Positions 42,143 to 54,299 of a stretch of 60,000 bases of DNA are shown here, one piece after another; within the stretch, counting starts at the first letter, position 1; the number at the start of each line of letters is the position of its first letter. The notes under the pieces were generated by a model. That model saw nothing but the letters and a program-made list of their open reading frames with translations, ran no database searches and was not told the DNA's origin. The translations under genes were made by a program, and so were the position numbers. The DNA lies in NCBI RefSeq assembly GCF_963678635.1, contig NC_087062.1, positions 59,042,129 to 59,102,128 of the forward strand, given 5' to 3'. The DNA is from Symsagittifera roscoffensis (taxonomy: Eukaryota; Xenacoelomorpha; Acoela; Convolutidae).

Positions 42143-44208
42143 AAGGCGGCCCTGCAGAAGTAATTCGACAAAGCCATGCGCACTCCCTCATCTGTGATGT
42201 CGTACTTAGCCAACCCCTGCGTAAGGACAGTTCTGCAAGTGAGGCTTGTGTGGTGCCTTGTCGGAATAAGAAGACGGGAGCATGAAGCCACCAATGAGAC
42301 GAAATCTAGAGAGAAACAGTTTAGAATTGATGGGAGCTTTGAGAGTGTTGATCGCCAGGGAAGATTCTGCGATAGCGTGGGCAAAAAAAAACGACGCAAT
42401 TTGCTTTGTGAAATTCGCGGTGGATCGCATCCCCACTCCGGTGCTAGAAGAATGTGTAAAGACAATCAGGCAGAGGTCAATGAAGCGTGAAGAAGTCTTA
42501 TTGAGGGCCATGTTGGAAATCTATCAAGACATGCCACTGCAGATCCCGACGAAATAACTAAATGGCATGGATAGCTACCGGAGATTGGCTACCATAATTT
42601 ATTGGCTCTGAAAATAACGAGGCAAGATGACAAACAACCCACGGAGCCGTCCGAGGGGAACTCTCTAAATGATTGGATGAAGTAGGATGCCTGCCTAGCT
42701 TCCAGCTGTGGAATGGAAGGGCACGTGCGTGGGAATGGTCACTGCTTGAAGACATTGAGTGAACTAATTGAGCTAGCCAAATTGTATGGAAGATTGAGTA
42801 TGTCAGAAAAAAAGATATGGAATTGATTGCGGATTGGCATGGAATGACGGAGGTGAATTTGATGACCGCCTTAGGATTCTGTAGCATGGTCAACTCGATT
42901 GAGTCCTTGGAACGCCTGGAGCGTGCCCATGAGTTGGTCACGTCCTTGAGTGTGGTAGTGCTCCCCGGAGCATTACGAACGGAGCAGAAAAATGGAAGCT
43001 GGTGGGAGGCTCTCGAGAACGAGATGAAATTGAAGCACAGCATGGGATATCACATGATAGCCGGCTCGAAGTATCTGGTGGGATCTAGCTCGGCACCGTA
43101 CTGTAATAGCAACTTGGTGGTTGTAGATGCCAGAACACAACACCGACTGATCGACCAGCTCTTCTCGGTGCCCAAACGCAGGGACTGTCGAGGATGTCGG
43201 AGAGATCCCATGATTTGTCAAGGAAGATCCTCCGGGCAGTCCCAGAGAGATCTAGGGATGAGTTGGAAGAAAAAGTGGGAGAAGACGTCGTGAGTGGGGT
43301 GAAGGGAATATCAGTGAGTTCCAGAAGAAGAAGATGAGGGGAATCATGTCGAGTGATTTCCGCACGATAGATGAAAAAGTTGAGACGCACCAAATAATGA
43401 TGGAAATTGAGCCCCTACTAATGGCATCGGGATATCGAACTTGGAGAAATATCCTGTTGACTTATGGGGAATACCCTTGTCACTGCCTGGCGCAGACGTT
43501 TTGGTACCCCAAAAGAGCAAACCTAGTACTGGTTTGGGATGCCGACGAGTTGTTCTTGATGGGATTGCCTGATCAAGCCCAGAATGTGACGATACTGGTG
43601 GCCACACAATGCTAGCAGTAAAATGACTGGAAGCCAATGCAGGGACGACTGAACAGGAGATGGCCGTGCCAACTCCGGAGCAATTGAGCCGAGTGAGCAT
43701 CAGTAAGTGACTGGATCTGTTCAAAAGGACCTGAAAATTTCTGAGATTACCGAAAGAGATAGAAGGAATTTGGGCAAGAAAAAGATTGATGCCTGATGGT
43801 TGGTTCCGTGCGGTGATGACGGCATGGAGGGTGTATGAGCGCGCGAAGCGTCATTTGTCCCAAAACACGGTAGCCTTTCGATCGTTCAAGCTGGACATAG
43901 GACCGGGAGCCGATAAGAGAGCATTCCTGACACATAGGAACGCTGTGACCACTAGGAAGAGAGTAGCTGGGATGTCGAGAGAGGTCTTACAAGCTGACCT
44001 AGAACGAAAGTTGAGCATGTGCCTGCACAACAGCTTCAGCAGGAACAGAGCAGAAAGTGAATGTGGATCAACTACCCTACTGCAAACAGAGGTGGCTGGA
44101 GCAGAAAAGCTGGGGTACGGCCGAAACTCTGTGTACATGCTGCAGAAATTTGTTGAGGGCAGTGAGAAAGAAAACAGTAACCAGAAGCGATTGGAACCAG
44201 AAGATTGA
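42143..44208 (+). pseudogene. Unrecognised protein, C-terminal segments (unit 2)
   Basis: Second copy of 37339-39405. Frame 42282-42557 is intact through the A run and reads AKKNDAICFVKFAVDRIPTP, then REEVLLRAMLEIYQDMPLQI, a well-formed helical region. Later pieces 42817-43293, 43334-43615 and 43786-44208 equal those of unit 1. Confidence 0.5.
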
Positions 44209-44310
44209 AGACTGAAGAGAAATGAAACCTTGATTGTAATTGTGTGTAAAAACTTGAACTAATCAACCGAGATTGATTATTGAAACTTTTAGACTTTTTT
44301 GTTTTGATGC

Positions 44311-44879
44311 AATTTGGTCAAACCAGACTTGGAAATGGTTGAATTGTTAAAAATGTTGAATTATACTGGATAATTATAGTTGACAATTATTTATACATTT
44401 ATAGGCTTTAGGTGAGTATTTTTACCTATTTAAACCTGACTGAAGTTTTTAACCTGTGTAGGACACTTCTTCACTTTGTGACGACCTGGTAGGGTTTGAA
44501 TACTGTTGCTCGAAGAGGGTGAGTACCTCATTACCTTTCCGAGCCACAGAGTTTCTTAGTTTTAATTTTGAGCGTAACAGCATAAATGAATTTTTATACT
44601 TGGTGAGTGACGTTAAATTATTTTTAACGGGTGCGTGGCCGTGCCACGTCCCAATTTTTTTATCAGCAAGAGCGAAAACAAATTTTAAGGAGAATTGACG
44701 TAAAATGTCAGAAAAGAAGTTTTATCCAGGACACTCCTCATAGTGGAAATTATGTGAAAGTGTTGTTAACATGTGTACATTTTGTGAATGTGTACAATCA
44801 AAGATGACTCCAAGATCTTTTCTTCTTACACTTTTTCAGTTTTTTTTTCGTAGAGGCAGTAACTTCTTTTAAAATTGTC
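44311..44879. other. AT-rich, no gene seen
   Basis: Non-coding sequence after the duplicated unit. No protein-like frame on either strand. Confidence 0.4.
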
Positions 44880-45420
44880 GGCTTTAGGCTTAGCAGCCAT
44901 TATCTGTACACGTTTTTGTCATTGAAAATTTGAACGTTTTCAGTTGACCAATTTTTCATCATTCTAAGAACTTCTTGCAGGATTTTAACTTCCGTTGCAT
45001 TATTTATCTCGTGGGATAACTTCGCATTGTCAGCACATTGGTATAAATTTGATATTATTGAATCAGGGAGTAAGTTGACGTACATTAAGAATAATTCTGG
45101 TCCGCGGACAGAACTTTGCAAAATTCTATAATAACTTCTTTCCGACACGATTTGGTATCGTTGATCACCAATCGTAGTTGCGTTTTACATATGAAGTCTT
45201 TTTTTATAATTCAAGGGTTTTTCCGTTTCTCCCATAATGTTGTATAACAATTAAGAGCTTTTTGTGTGGCAAAGAGTCGAATACTTTTTTTGAGATCTAG
45301 TTGGATCAACTCAACTTCTCTGTGGTTATCTAGAGCTGCAGTGCAGTCGCCGAGCTTTTTCAGAAGGTGAAGCTGTGGTAACCTTCCAGATGAAATTCCA
45401 GCCTGTTAAATTACGTTAAG
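44880..45420 (-). pseudogene. Non-LTR retrotransposon reverse transcriptase fossil
   Basis: Minus-strand broken frames show RT signatures of jockey/CR1-type elements. LLKKLGDCTAALDNHREVEL and LIQLDLKKSI match motif A with its aspartate. SSVRGPELFLMYVNLLPDSI matches the 'G-x-V-x-GP-x-LF-x-x-Y-x-N-DLP' motif. CADNAKLSHEI is a degenerate (Y/F)ADD-x-K catalytic box with the second Asp changed to Asn. Then comes LRMMKNWSTENVQIFNDKNV. Several frameshifts and stops make it a fossil. No ends were identified. Confidence 0.8.
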
Positions 45421-46686
45421 ATGTTTATAAAAGTCTTACTGGTCTATAATTGTCCATCTGCAAAGTAGAAGCTATTCAGGCTAATTTTCAATCTTCGGGT
45501 ACTTTACTAGCCTTCCATGGTTAGCCAGTCAATAAACAGAAAGGCACAAGAGCAGAATGGATTCTTAGAAGTAAAAAAGAGAACTATTAACTTTCACAAG
45601 CTAATCGTTAAACTAACACTATAAAATTAGTCAAAGTTTCAAAGAAACTTTATTTTAAGCTTAATTTGAATCATTTAATCAAAATTTTGTTAAAAAATTG
45701 AACTTAAAAAAAATTAGGAACTTACTCAATTCGTGAATAACTTGTTATGATTGACGATTCTGAAAATGTTTTATCATATTTCTCGTATTTTCAAAAAAGC
45801 TTGGCATGTTTTTGTTTTTCTACTCATGGACCTAATCTGCTCTTTAATCATTCTTCTGGTTGCTCTTTTTCTATTTCTTGATTCATTAAGACAATTTCAG
45901 TTTTATGGTCTAATTCTAACTTTGATTCAAACAAAAGCCACGGGTAGATTTTATCTGATTCTGATAATTTTGAAATGCTGATCTTGTTTAGCTGTTCTTT
46001 GACTTTATAGTCCGTTTCTCAATTTTGTTGCTAATTTGACTAATTTTTTTTTCTGTAGGTTTCAACTGACCAGGAAGTTCATTTTTCAAAACTCATTCAA
46101 AACTTTGATGATTTTTGTTGATAACATTTTATCTTCTTTAACTAATGCTGGTCTTGATTTAAACAGCCAAGTGTTTTTTCTCACGTAGCTGCAGAATTTT
46201 TTCGGTTTCAGTTTCATTTTTTTGCTATTTTTTTTCTATTTGCCGATACTCTTTTTTGGTAGCTGTTCTTACTGCATTTTGTTTTTCTTTATAATTATCG
46301 AGTTTGTTTCAAAAATTTTTGTTTCAAAAATTTGTTTCAAAAATATGTCTAATTTTTTACAGCTGTGCATAATTCTCTGTTCGTCGTGCTAGTTTATGCC
46401 GCAGCTTTTTCCCATACCTTTTATATTGCTTGCATCTTGAACTTCAGGTCCGTTTTTTCCTGTCGCAATCCATCGTAATCTCCTTTCGCCTAGTTATATC
46501 AGGTTTTTATCTTAAGATCGACACAATTGACTGGCAACGCGTTTTCTATGAGAACATGGTCACAATGACCGAGAGAGGTGATTTAATGTCCGATCACTCA
46601 AAACGGCATCAACTCTTACGATATCAAAAATTGATAGTTTGTCTCATGTTTTGGTGCGAATTGGCTCGATAATACGTTGGGTTAGC
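45421..46686. other. AT-rich, no gene seen
   Basis: Non-coding sequence before the assembly gap. Some T-rich simple sequence occurs (TTTGTTTCAAAAATT repeated at about 46305-46345). Confidence 0.4.
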
Positions 46687-46886
46687 NNNNNNNNNNNNNN
46701 NNNNNNNNNNNNNNNNNNNNNNNNNNNNNNNNNNNNNNNNNNNNNNNNNNNNNNNNNNNNNNNNNNNNNNNNNNNNNNNNNNNNNNNNNNNNNNNNNNNN
46801 NNNNNNNNNNNNNNNNNNNNNNNNNNNNNNNNNNNNNNNNNNNNNNNNNNNNNNNNNNNNNNNNNNNNNNNNNNNNNNNNNNNNNN
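46687..46886. other. Assembly gap (200 N)
   Basis: A run of exactly 200 Ns. The round number suggests a scaffold placeholder, so the true distance may differ. Confidence 0.99.
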
Positions 46887-49800
46887 GTTCGGATTGAATC
46901 AAAGTAGGAGTCAGAGTTTTTGCATGGAAGGTGATGCAAATTGATGGTACGCTTAGCGATGATGCTACAATGGTGTAAGCCATGCAATTAAAGAAATAAT
47001 ATTTTCCGACCTAAATTAGAAGCGGTCGGGACTTCGGACTAATTATCCTACAGAAATTAATCAAATCAATATTTCCTGCCTCTAGCTCAATTCATAAAAT
47101 TTGAATATAGATAAAAGATTTTTAATTAATAAATTTTTTACAACGTAGTTTGACGAGGGTATCACAGCGAGTGTCCTTTCAACTACTAGGTAGGAGTGAA
47201 CAATTTCAGCATTCAATATTTAGGTAACTTTTTTTTATCAAACACTTTGAAGTAGGCAAAATAATTTACAGAGTTTCGCTTTGAGTTTAAATCATTTACA
47301 CTTAGACTCAATTTTATTGAGTGATGCCAACTGGTTTCCAGTTACTCAAAGTTTAACTGATTGCCCCGGGTTTCCCCTTTTTCTCTTCAATACCGCTAAT
47401 ATTAGCTGCGCAATTTTATAAATCTTCTCAGCTTTGTTTCAAAATGCTTGTCAGATAATTTTGACTTTTGTATGCAAAGACTTTATATCACCTGACAGGT
47501 CGTTTGTCTGAGTGAAATTATAGTTAATTAAATTATAGTTCTAAAATGCCATAACTTCTCAAATAAATTCAGGTTTTATCCTTGAATTTTCCTCAAAAAC
47601 GTTTCCTTCCGATTCCCTACACTATTTCCATCCATAAAAAGGTGTGTTTCAACTCTTGACTGAGCCGCATTATGTTATATGTTTGTTGGTAAATAACTAG
47701 ATTGGCGATTATCCGTGAAAGGAATTTTCAATTATGTTTGAGTATCTATGTTCCTACAGTCAAACTTCCATCTGGCTGCTCAAAAACTCTTTTTCAGCCT
47801 GCAAACCTCTTTTATCTCATATTTTTTTGCTTCTTCCTCTCCAAGTATGTTTTTTGCATCCACCAGAATCTTGAAGTACTTTTCTCTCTTTCCCTGATCT
47901 AAATCGCAGAGTAAAGAAAGGCCTTTAAAATGCCTTGCTACCGTTTTGGTTGGTGCTAATTCAGGTATTAATTTGCCGTACAAATTTGGAGCCACTGAGA
48001 TTGGGCTCTGAGCGTTATATAAGTGCAACCGCTACCAGAGGAAGACCTTTGCTAGGTTCTCAAACATTAGCTCACAACTTCTTGTCAGAGATTGCTCAAA
48101 CCTTCTCCATCAGATTGGAGTCCTTCTATAATTCGAGAGTTTGTAATTTACTTTTGTAAATTTTCAAGCATCCGCCCATCCATTTGAGTTTATCATCAAG
48201 TTATCGATCTCATCTGTAGACCTTTTTAATTATTCCCAAAAATGTATACTCATTACTCTCAGCTTCTCGCTGTTATCCCGGTTTTTTTTCGGCATCTTTT
48301 TGATCAAGAGGATGTTGCAATTCTTCGAAGTATATTGAGGGCCGACTCACCACATTCGATGGTTGAAACTGTTCCAATGGAGCCACAGTACACTTTACGC
48401 GTTTGGCCATACCACAGCTTTAGTTTTAAGCGTTTTGGGCAATAATTATACGAACTCCCCGACTACAAGCTCTTGTCAATTTTAATGGTATGTTTATCTT
48501 CAGCCTACACTCTCTTCTTTATTTTTTTTCAGTTCCCCAAGCAGGACAGTTTTCCTTTTTAAAGCTCTGATTGCACTAATTGCCCTAATTGGATGTTCCC
48601 GATGTCCCGTGTATTGCACGTCGTTTGTTTTCCTTGCCAAACAGAGTTTTTTTACCTGCACATTTCTGTTTTTGGCATTTATGCTCAAATGCGTGTAATA
48701 ACTGTACTCCACCAAATATAATTTCTGTCTGTGCTCCGTCGTTCGTCAAAGCTGCTGACAATAACTAACGCAAAATCAATCCCAAAACTACAAAGAGAAG
48801 ATAAACTTTTAACATAGTGATTGAAATTTCTCCAGATACTCCTCAGTACCGGAGCATTTGTGTTTCCAGTTCTGCAAACCATGGAATATAGTAACAGCTG
48901 TATGGTGAAATTTTTCATCCGAAATGACATATTGATTATGAGAAATTTTCCCGTACTGATCAAGAAAGACTTCTCTTCCTGTTTTTGTTTTCCTACTATG
49001 TTTCATACTATCTTTCAAACCATTATCACTGTTTTCCACATGATACCCATTATCATTAACTAATTGGAAAAGCAATGGGAGAAGCTCTGACACATGGTGA
49101 GAGCATAGCTGCGATAGAAAATTCTACAGATTTGATTCATAAATTTTAAGTGCGACTCACTACTAATACTTGTATCTTCAATTGATACTTCTTCACTTGT
49201 AAAGGACATCTCGGTGAACTTGACCTGTATTTTCGCACATTGATGTATGTACATCATACTTCTTATACTTTTTGAGTGACAATGCCGAGGCGACTTCTTT
49301 TTTCTGTTTAAGTTTTCCCACCTTCTGGTTTCTTTTGCTAAACGCCAAGTTTATCATTTTCATCAGAATAGTGATGTTCCAGGATATGTAGTATACTCTC
49401 ATTCGTTAAAAGTCCCCACGTGAAAAAGAATGAGTTTCACTTTGCACTACGTCTTTAGCGAAAAATTTGAGAAAAATCGATAATAAAATAAACGTGGTTT
49501 TACTAGATGTAAAAAACACACCGAACAAGGATTCGTTTTATTTACGAGTAGAGTCAGCAATCTGGTTTGATCTTTTAAAACTACAAAAGCAAGTTGTTCC
49601 CCAGTTGATTCATTTTGCACTTGTATGCAATTGCTATTGTTTGTTGTCAAGAGCAAAGCACTACTTGAGTTTAAAAAATTTGCTAACAAAAACACTGGCT
49701 CGTCAGTTGTTTCGCTATTGTGCATGTACGTTAATAACGCCAACGTTGTTGGAGATGAAAAACAATAAATTTATAAGAGCAGTTATGAGAATCTGATTGA

Positions 49801-50550
49801 AGGCAGAGCAGAATGTCCAAGAGCAGATACACAGAAAAAAATTACAATTTTTTGGTTAACAAATTGGTTAAAAAGAATTACACTAGTGGAAAAATATTAA
49901 ATCCAAATTCAGATTTTTTCTCTATAAAGTGCCAAATTTAACGAAATTTCGGACAACATTTTTAAAAAAAAATTACCAACATCTTTTTATAGACCGATTG
50001 CAAATAATCTGCACCAATCTCTCTGACAGAACCCTTTTTTAATTCCAAGAAACCAGTTTTTTTTAGGCTCGAAATTGCCAGTTTTCACAATTGTAACGAA
50101 CACTCTAAAAAAAGGAAGAGACAAACTCACCATGCTATATAAAATCTATTAGACCAGAAACTTGCGTTTTTCAACTTGACAATTTTACCTAAATCTGTTG
50201 TTCGTTTCATGTCTTACCTTCAGAAAAACTAAACACAAATGGTTAAAACTGGTGTATCCAGGTCCGAATTTGATTCAAATTGAAAAATGAGGCTTTCACG
50301 GATTAAATATAAGATCATTTGCAGTCGGTCGATGTAAGAAGTTTGATGAAAATCCAATAAAAATGTCAAAAAAAATTTTGTAATTCAGCTTTTTAGAGAT
50401 TAAAAATGGTAAGTTTGCGTTTATATTTTATCAGAACTGTCAATAATACCAAGAAAGCAAAATAGTCGAAAAAAAAAAATTAAAGATACTGAATGAAAAT
50501 TTTCGAACAACTACAAATCTTGTTCTACTGAAGGTTTGGTTGCGGTACTA
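46887..50550. other. AT-rich sequence with weak decayed coding hints
   Basis: Mostly featureless. On the minus strand, 48809-49402 contains adjoining frames with ordinary protein composition (LLPLLFQLVNDNGYHVENSD, TGREVFLDQYGKISHNQYVI; KVGKLKQKKEVASALSLKKY), and 47780-48028 another (IPELAPTKTVARHFKGLSLL). These may be remnants of transposon genes. I cannot assign a family. Confidence 0.3.
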
Positions 50551-51179
50551 AAAGAATTGAACACCAACGCAATTATTTTTTGTCAGAGAAGGCGAAAACC
50601 TGACATCAAGAGCCAACTGATCAGCTTATGTATCCTGGTAGTCCCCATCAGGAAGTTTTGATATCGATGAAGAACAGGAAGGCAGAACCAGAGCTGCTGG
50701 AGTGTTACCAGGAATTTTATCAGGACAGCGACCTGTAACTGAAATCTGTGAGAATTGACTTCAATTACGAGGACAGCCTCCCAGTGGTATCTCTAAACTT
50801 CGATCGAAGACAAAGAATAAGTCTTCATCCAGGAGAAAAGCGGAAAAAAGAAGATTAGTGGACAGGGTAGAAGAAAGGGAAACCTGCAAAGAGGAGGAGG
50901 AGGCTTCAGATGAAAGGGTGATGTAGAAGTGTATATTTTGATTTGCTATGCGTCACGTGAGGTTTATTCCTCGTGGCCTGCAAATTAGTGAATACAGTTT
51001 TGCTTGACCTCCAATGTTGATATGGATTTTAAACCAGAAACTAATTTGGAAAATGGTTCGGGACTATGCCTCCATTTGTATTAACTTCAATAGTTGCCAT
51101 GAACGCGTCAATTTTTGTTGGGCAAAAGACATAGTACCTGATTTTTTTTAGATTTAGGGTGCCCGAAAATGAAGTTTTT

Positions 51180-53600
51180 CCGGACCAAGCGGTCCACTCA
51201 TTTCAACTTAAGCTTCTCAAGGCAGAGATTAACAAAGCGAGGACTGACACAAAGAACATCTCAAGCAAACTAGATGAGGCAACAGATGTGGTACAGAGAG
51301 GGGTAAAGGAGGAACTATAGCCTTCGGTGGTGAGATACTTAACACTCAGGGGAAGGAAGAAAACCACAGCAATTAAAGAAACTTATCAAAATTAGCTGGA
51401 AAAATTGGCTGAAAGGCAGGATCGGCCATGAGGTCGGAACAGTGAGAGATCAGTGATAACCATCGATGACCTAGAGTTACCACATTGGATTCAGCATCTA
51501 TCGTCATTGGGACCAAATATCCGGTAAGGGATAAATTCAATGAGACACATTTTCTCGCTGATTTCGTCATCTTCCTCTCAGATCTCAAACATCGGAAAGT
51601 CCCCGGGAAGCTCCTTGTGAGGTTCAGGCCGCGGCAAAAGCCGACAGTAAGAGGGCAAAACATATACTATCGGATAAGGGCACAGAAAAGACTAGAAAGT
51701 ATATCAAAGGCAATGGGCTAGTGGTAGTGCCTTTCGACAAGGGGTGTGTTTCTGTGTGATGAGGAAAACAACTTTTGAATCAAAACTTGTGGGGCTGCTT
51801 GATCCGAAGCAGTTCAGTGAAAAGAGAGCGATGTTTAACTCAATTGTATTGAAGGTTGAAAAAGTTATCAATAAAGAACTACTGGCTATGCCAAAAAAAG
51901 ATAAAATTAGTGAAATTCTTTACAACAAGTTGAGGTCAAAAGGCGAACAATCAGAGCCCAACTTTACGGTCTGGCCAAAGTACATAAGGTTGACACACCA
52001 TTTATACCACTCCTATCACTCCCTGGAAGCTCACATGATAAGTTGAACAAGACCGTGGCAAAGTTTTAGGGGGCAAAATTTTTTGTTTCAGTGTTGGATT
52101 GAGTGTTCCAACATTGAAACAAATACATTGGATGCCAGGAGGTTGAATGAAAGTACTAATTTCGAGTCGGATGAGAACATAACTTCTCTTGAAGTTCAAA
52201 GTTTATACACGAAAGTCCCACTCAAGGAAGCAATTGACACAGCGGTTAGAAAATTAAATAAGCAGAAAAAACCACCGGCATTGGGAAAAAGGCCATTAAA
52301 AATGGCCGTCAGCCAGGTGCATTTTAAAATCAATGAAACTTGATTTGTTCAAAAAAATGGTTTGGCCGTGGGCGCTTCTCTGGCCGTGATTTTAGCAAAT
52401 CTCTGGCCCAAGGAGTATGAACATGCTCTGAAAATGGGATTCCGGAATTGACTACACCTGCAAGTAACTGACTGTAAAAAATGTGCCCCCTGTGCAACAA
52501 AAAAGTTACCTACAGGTCAAAACGGGTAGAATGCGAGGGCTTAAAGTAATACTTCAACTGGTATTACGTTAAATACGCGCAGAGATATATCAGACAATGG
52601 TTATCAAAAGATAGCTGAAATAGTGTGGTTTTGTCAAAGTTGCATTTCAATGAAGGAAAGCAAGGCTAACCACAAGGTGTGAAATTTTTCCTCCGCTACG
52701 TGGATGATATAATGAGGACGGTCGAGGTCGATGCTGAAAAAGTACTTCAAGCTGCCAATAGAATTCACCCTCACTTACAGTTCACAAATGAAACGCCAAA
52801 TTCCTCGGGATATCTAGCTTTTCTAGACTTGGAAGTAAATGTCGATAAAGACAGGAGAGTGAGCTGTGGATGGTATCAAAAACCAAATGATGCAGGAACC
52901 AATCTTAATTTTAGGAGTTGTGCCCTCCCTCAGTATAAAAAGAGTGTAATTGAAGGAACTGTCCATGGTGTCTTACGGAGTACGTCTACCTGGGAAAGTT
53001 TTGATAAGGCAAAGAATATCAATCGTAAATAAGTGTCAGACAACCAGTATACAGATTAATGGGTGTCTCGGGTTGCGTCTCGAGCACTCGAAAAGATCAT
53101 AGGGGAGAATAATAACATCAGGAGCAAAGGTGACAACCAGATATCTTTTACTAGTAGTAAGGAACTACCACCACTCATGCTATTCAGTATCGAGGTAACA
53201 AGACTGAGATTGTTGCAGAAAAAAAGCGGAATATTGCCGCCAAGCAAATATGTTTACGACGACGAAATTAAAAACATGTTTGCCGTCATTGAAATCAGCT
53301 TTTTGTGTAAACTAAAATCCAAAGTGGTATACAAATTAAAATATAGTGGATGCAAATCCACCCATGCTGGTCAAACGGTCAGACATCCTAACACTAGGGC
53401 CGAGGACCGAAAAGTGGTTACTCCCGTCGGGTAACATCTGAAAGAGTGTAGAGGCAATGATTTGACTTCAGAATTAAGAAGCAAGATCATTGACTAGGCC
53501 AATAGCAAACATAAGTTATTAACGTTAGAAGCGCTGCATATTTGGAACAAGAATCCAGGACTCAACACACGTGACAATTTTAGTAGCAGGTAGCTAACAT
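51180..53600 (+). pseudogene. Penelope-like element (PLE 1), RT + GIY-YIG
   Basis: A plus-strand, multiply broken PLE reading frame. In order: LKAEINKARTDTKNISSKLD (51200s), PVRDKFNETHFLADFVIFLS, VVPFDKGC...CVMRKTTFESKL, INKELLAMPKKDKISEILYN and NIETNTLDARRLNESTNFES. The RT fingers/palm follow with ITSLEVQSLYTKVPLKEAI, GLAVGASLAVILANLW, the catalytic box FFLRYVDDIMRTV (52682 on) and YLAFLDLEVNVDKDRRVSCG. Then LKSKVVYKLKYSGCKSTHAG and QTVRHPNTRAE form the GIY-YIG endonuclease typical of PLEs. In motif A, LDVKSLYT is EVQSLYT, so the first catalytic Asp is lost. At least six frameshifts or stops are present. Confidence 0.88.
52470..52665 (+). other. PHD-like zinc insert within PLE 1
   Basis: Between the GLAVGASLA and YVDD motifs lies a segment reading CPLCNKKVTYRSKRVECEGL, then NWYYVKY and AEIVWFCQSC. 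The spacing C-x2-C ... C ... (H/Y) ... W-x-C-x2-C resembles a PHD finger, with some ligands mutated and a stop inside. PLE 2 keeps only the beginning of this insert (EFSCGCQIKKR). Confidence 0.55.
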
Positions 53601-54290
53601 GAAAGCCATAGTTCCATATTAGCATGACAATAAATTTCAAAAAGAAAATTGGATTAAGAACTTGGGAAAAATAACAAACTCGAAGAATAAATTTCGCGGG
53701 ATTTTTATAATTTGATTGCATAATAGAAATTAGGTAAGAATTTGATATTTTACTTTAATGAAAAATCAGTTTGAAACGTTCTATAATTTGGCATCAGTTT
53801 GTACTCATTAGTTAGTTTTTTAAACCTGAAGATGCACTTCTAAATTTGTGCGAAAACGATTGTTAAATTTGCATTTTTAACGCAATCGATTAAAGTTATT
53901 GGTTATCGTTTCACCAAAGAACTTTTTGGCAGCGGAAAAATTTTGTTAGACTTTTTAGAGCTTCTAGTGTCATTTAAAATGTTCTTTTTGTGTCGCTCAG
54001 TTGTTTTTGAATTTAAAAAATTTGATTTGAAACTATCAATTTAAATTAATTTTTGGTTTTTCGTTTCGAATCAAAACAATTTTTTCAAGCAATTAACAAT
54101 CTTAGAATTGAAAAAAAAAATTTTCTAGACTAATTTTATCAGTACATTTTACATTTAAAAGCGGGATTCACTATCATACCATATTTAAGCTTTCCAACGT
54201 TTTATTCTTGCATGTTTGGCAGAAAAAAACTTTCAAACTCTTGTTATATCGTATAATGCAATGGTTTGAAATTAGCAACCCAATAGTGGG
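53601..54290. other. PLE 1 3' tail and AT-rich sequence
   Basis: Non-coding. Contains the hammerhead-like hairpin at 53826-53858. The 3' boundary of PLE 1 could not be fixed. Confidence 0.4.
53826..53858 (+). ncRNA. Hammerhead-ribozyme-like hairpin, PLE 1 3' end
   Basis: The sequence CTGAAGATGCAC, an AT loop, then GTGCGAAAACG resembles the hammerhead core CTGANGA-stem II-GAAA, with stem TGCAC/GTGC. It has A where the usual core has T (CTGATGA) and one extra base before the stem. PLEs are known to carry hammerhead motifs in their terminal regions. Stems I and III were not established here. Confidence 0.4.
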
Positions 54291-54299
54291 ATGCTTTCA

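Larger units (their letters stand above)
39508..44310 (+). repeat. 4,803-bp tandem duplication, unit 2
   Basis: Second, head-to-tail copy of 34705-39507. It keeps Ser (TCG) where unit 1 has TAG at the start, keeps frame in the G run (39975) and the A run (near 42380), but has its own nonsense TAA near 42162 where unit 1 has TAT. Both copies share older lesions, so the coding sequence had already decayed before the duplication. The junction uses a one-base overlap (A) with no longer homology. Confidence 0.95.

Noticed and set aside
46624-46987. Open frames across the N run
   Set aside because: They consist mostly of unknown bases and are artefacts of the gap.
51373-51663. Minus-strand 96-codon frame in PLE 1
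   Set aside because: The plus strand here encodes recognisable PLE sequence (PVRDKFNETHFLADF), so the minus frame is a shadow.
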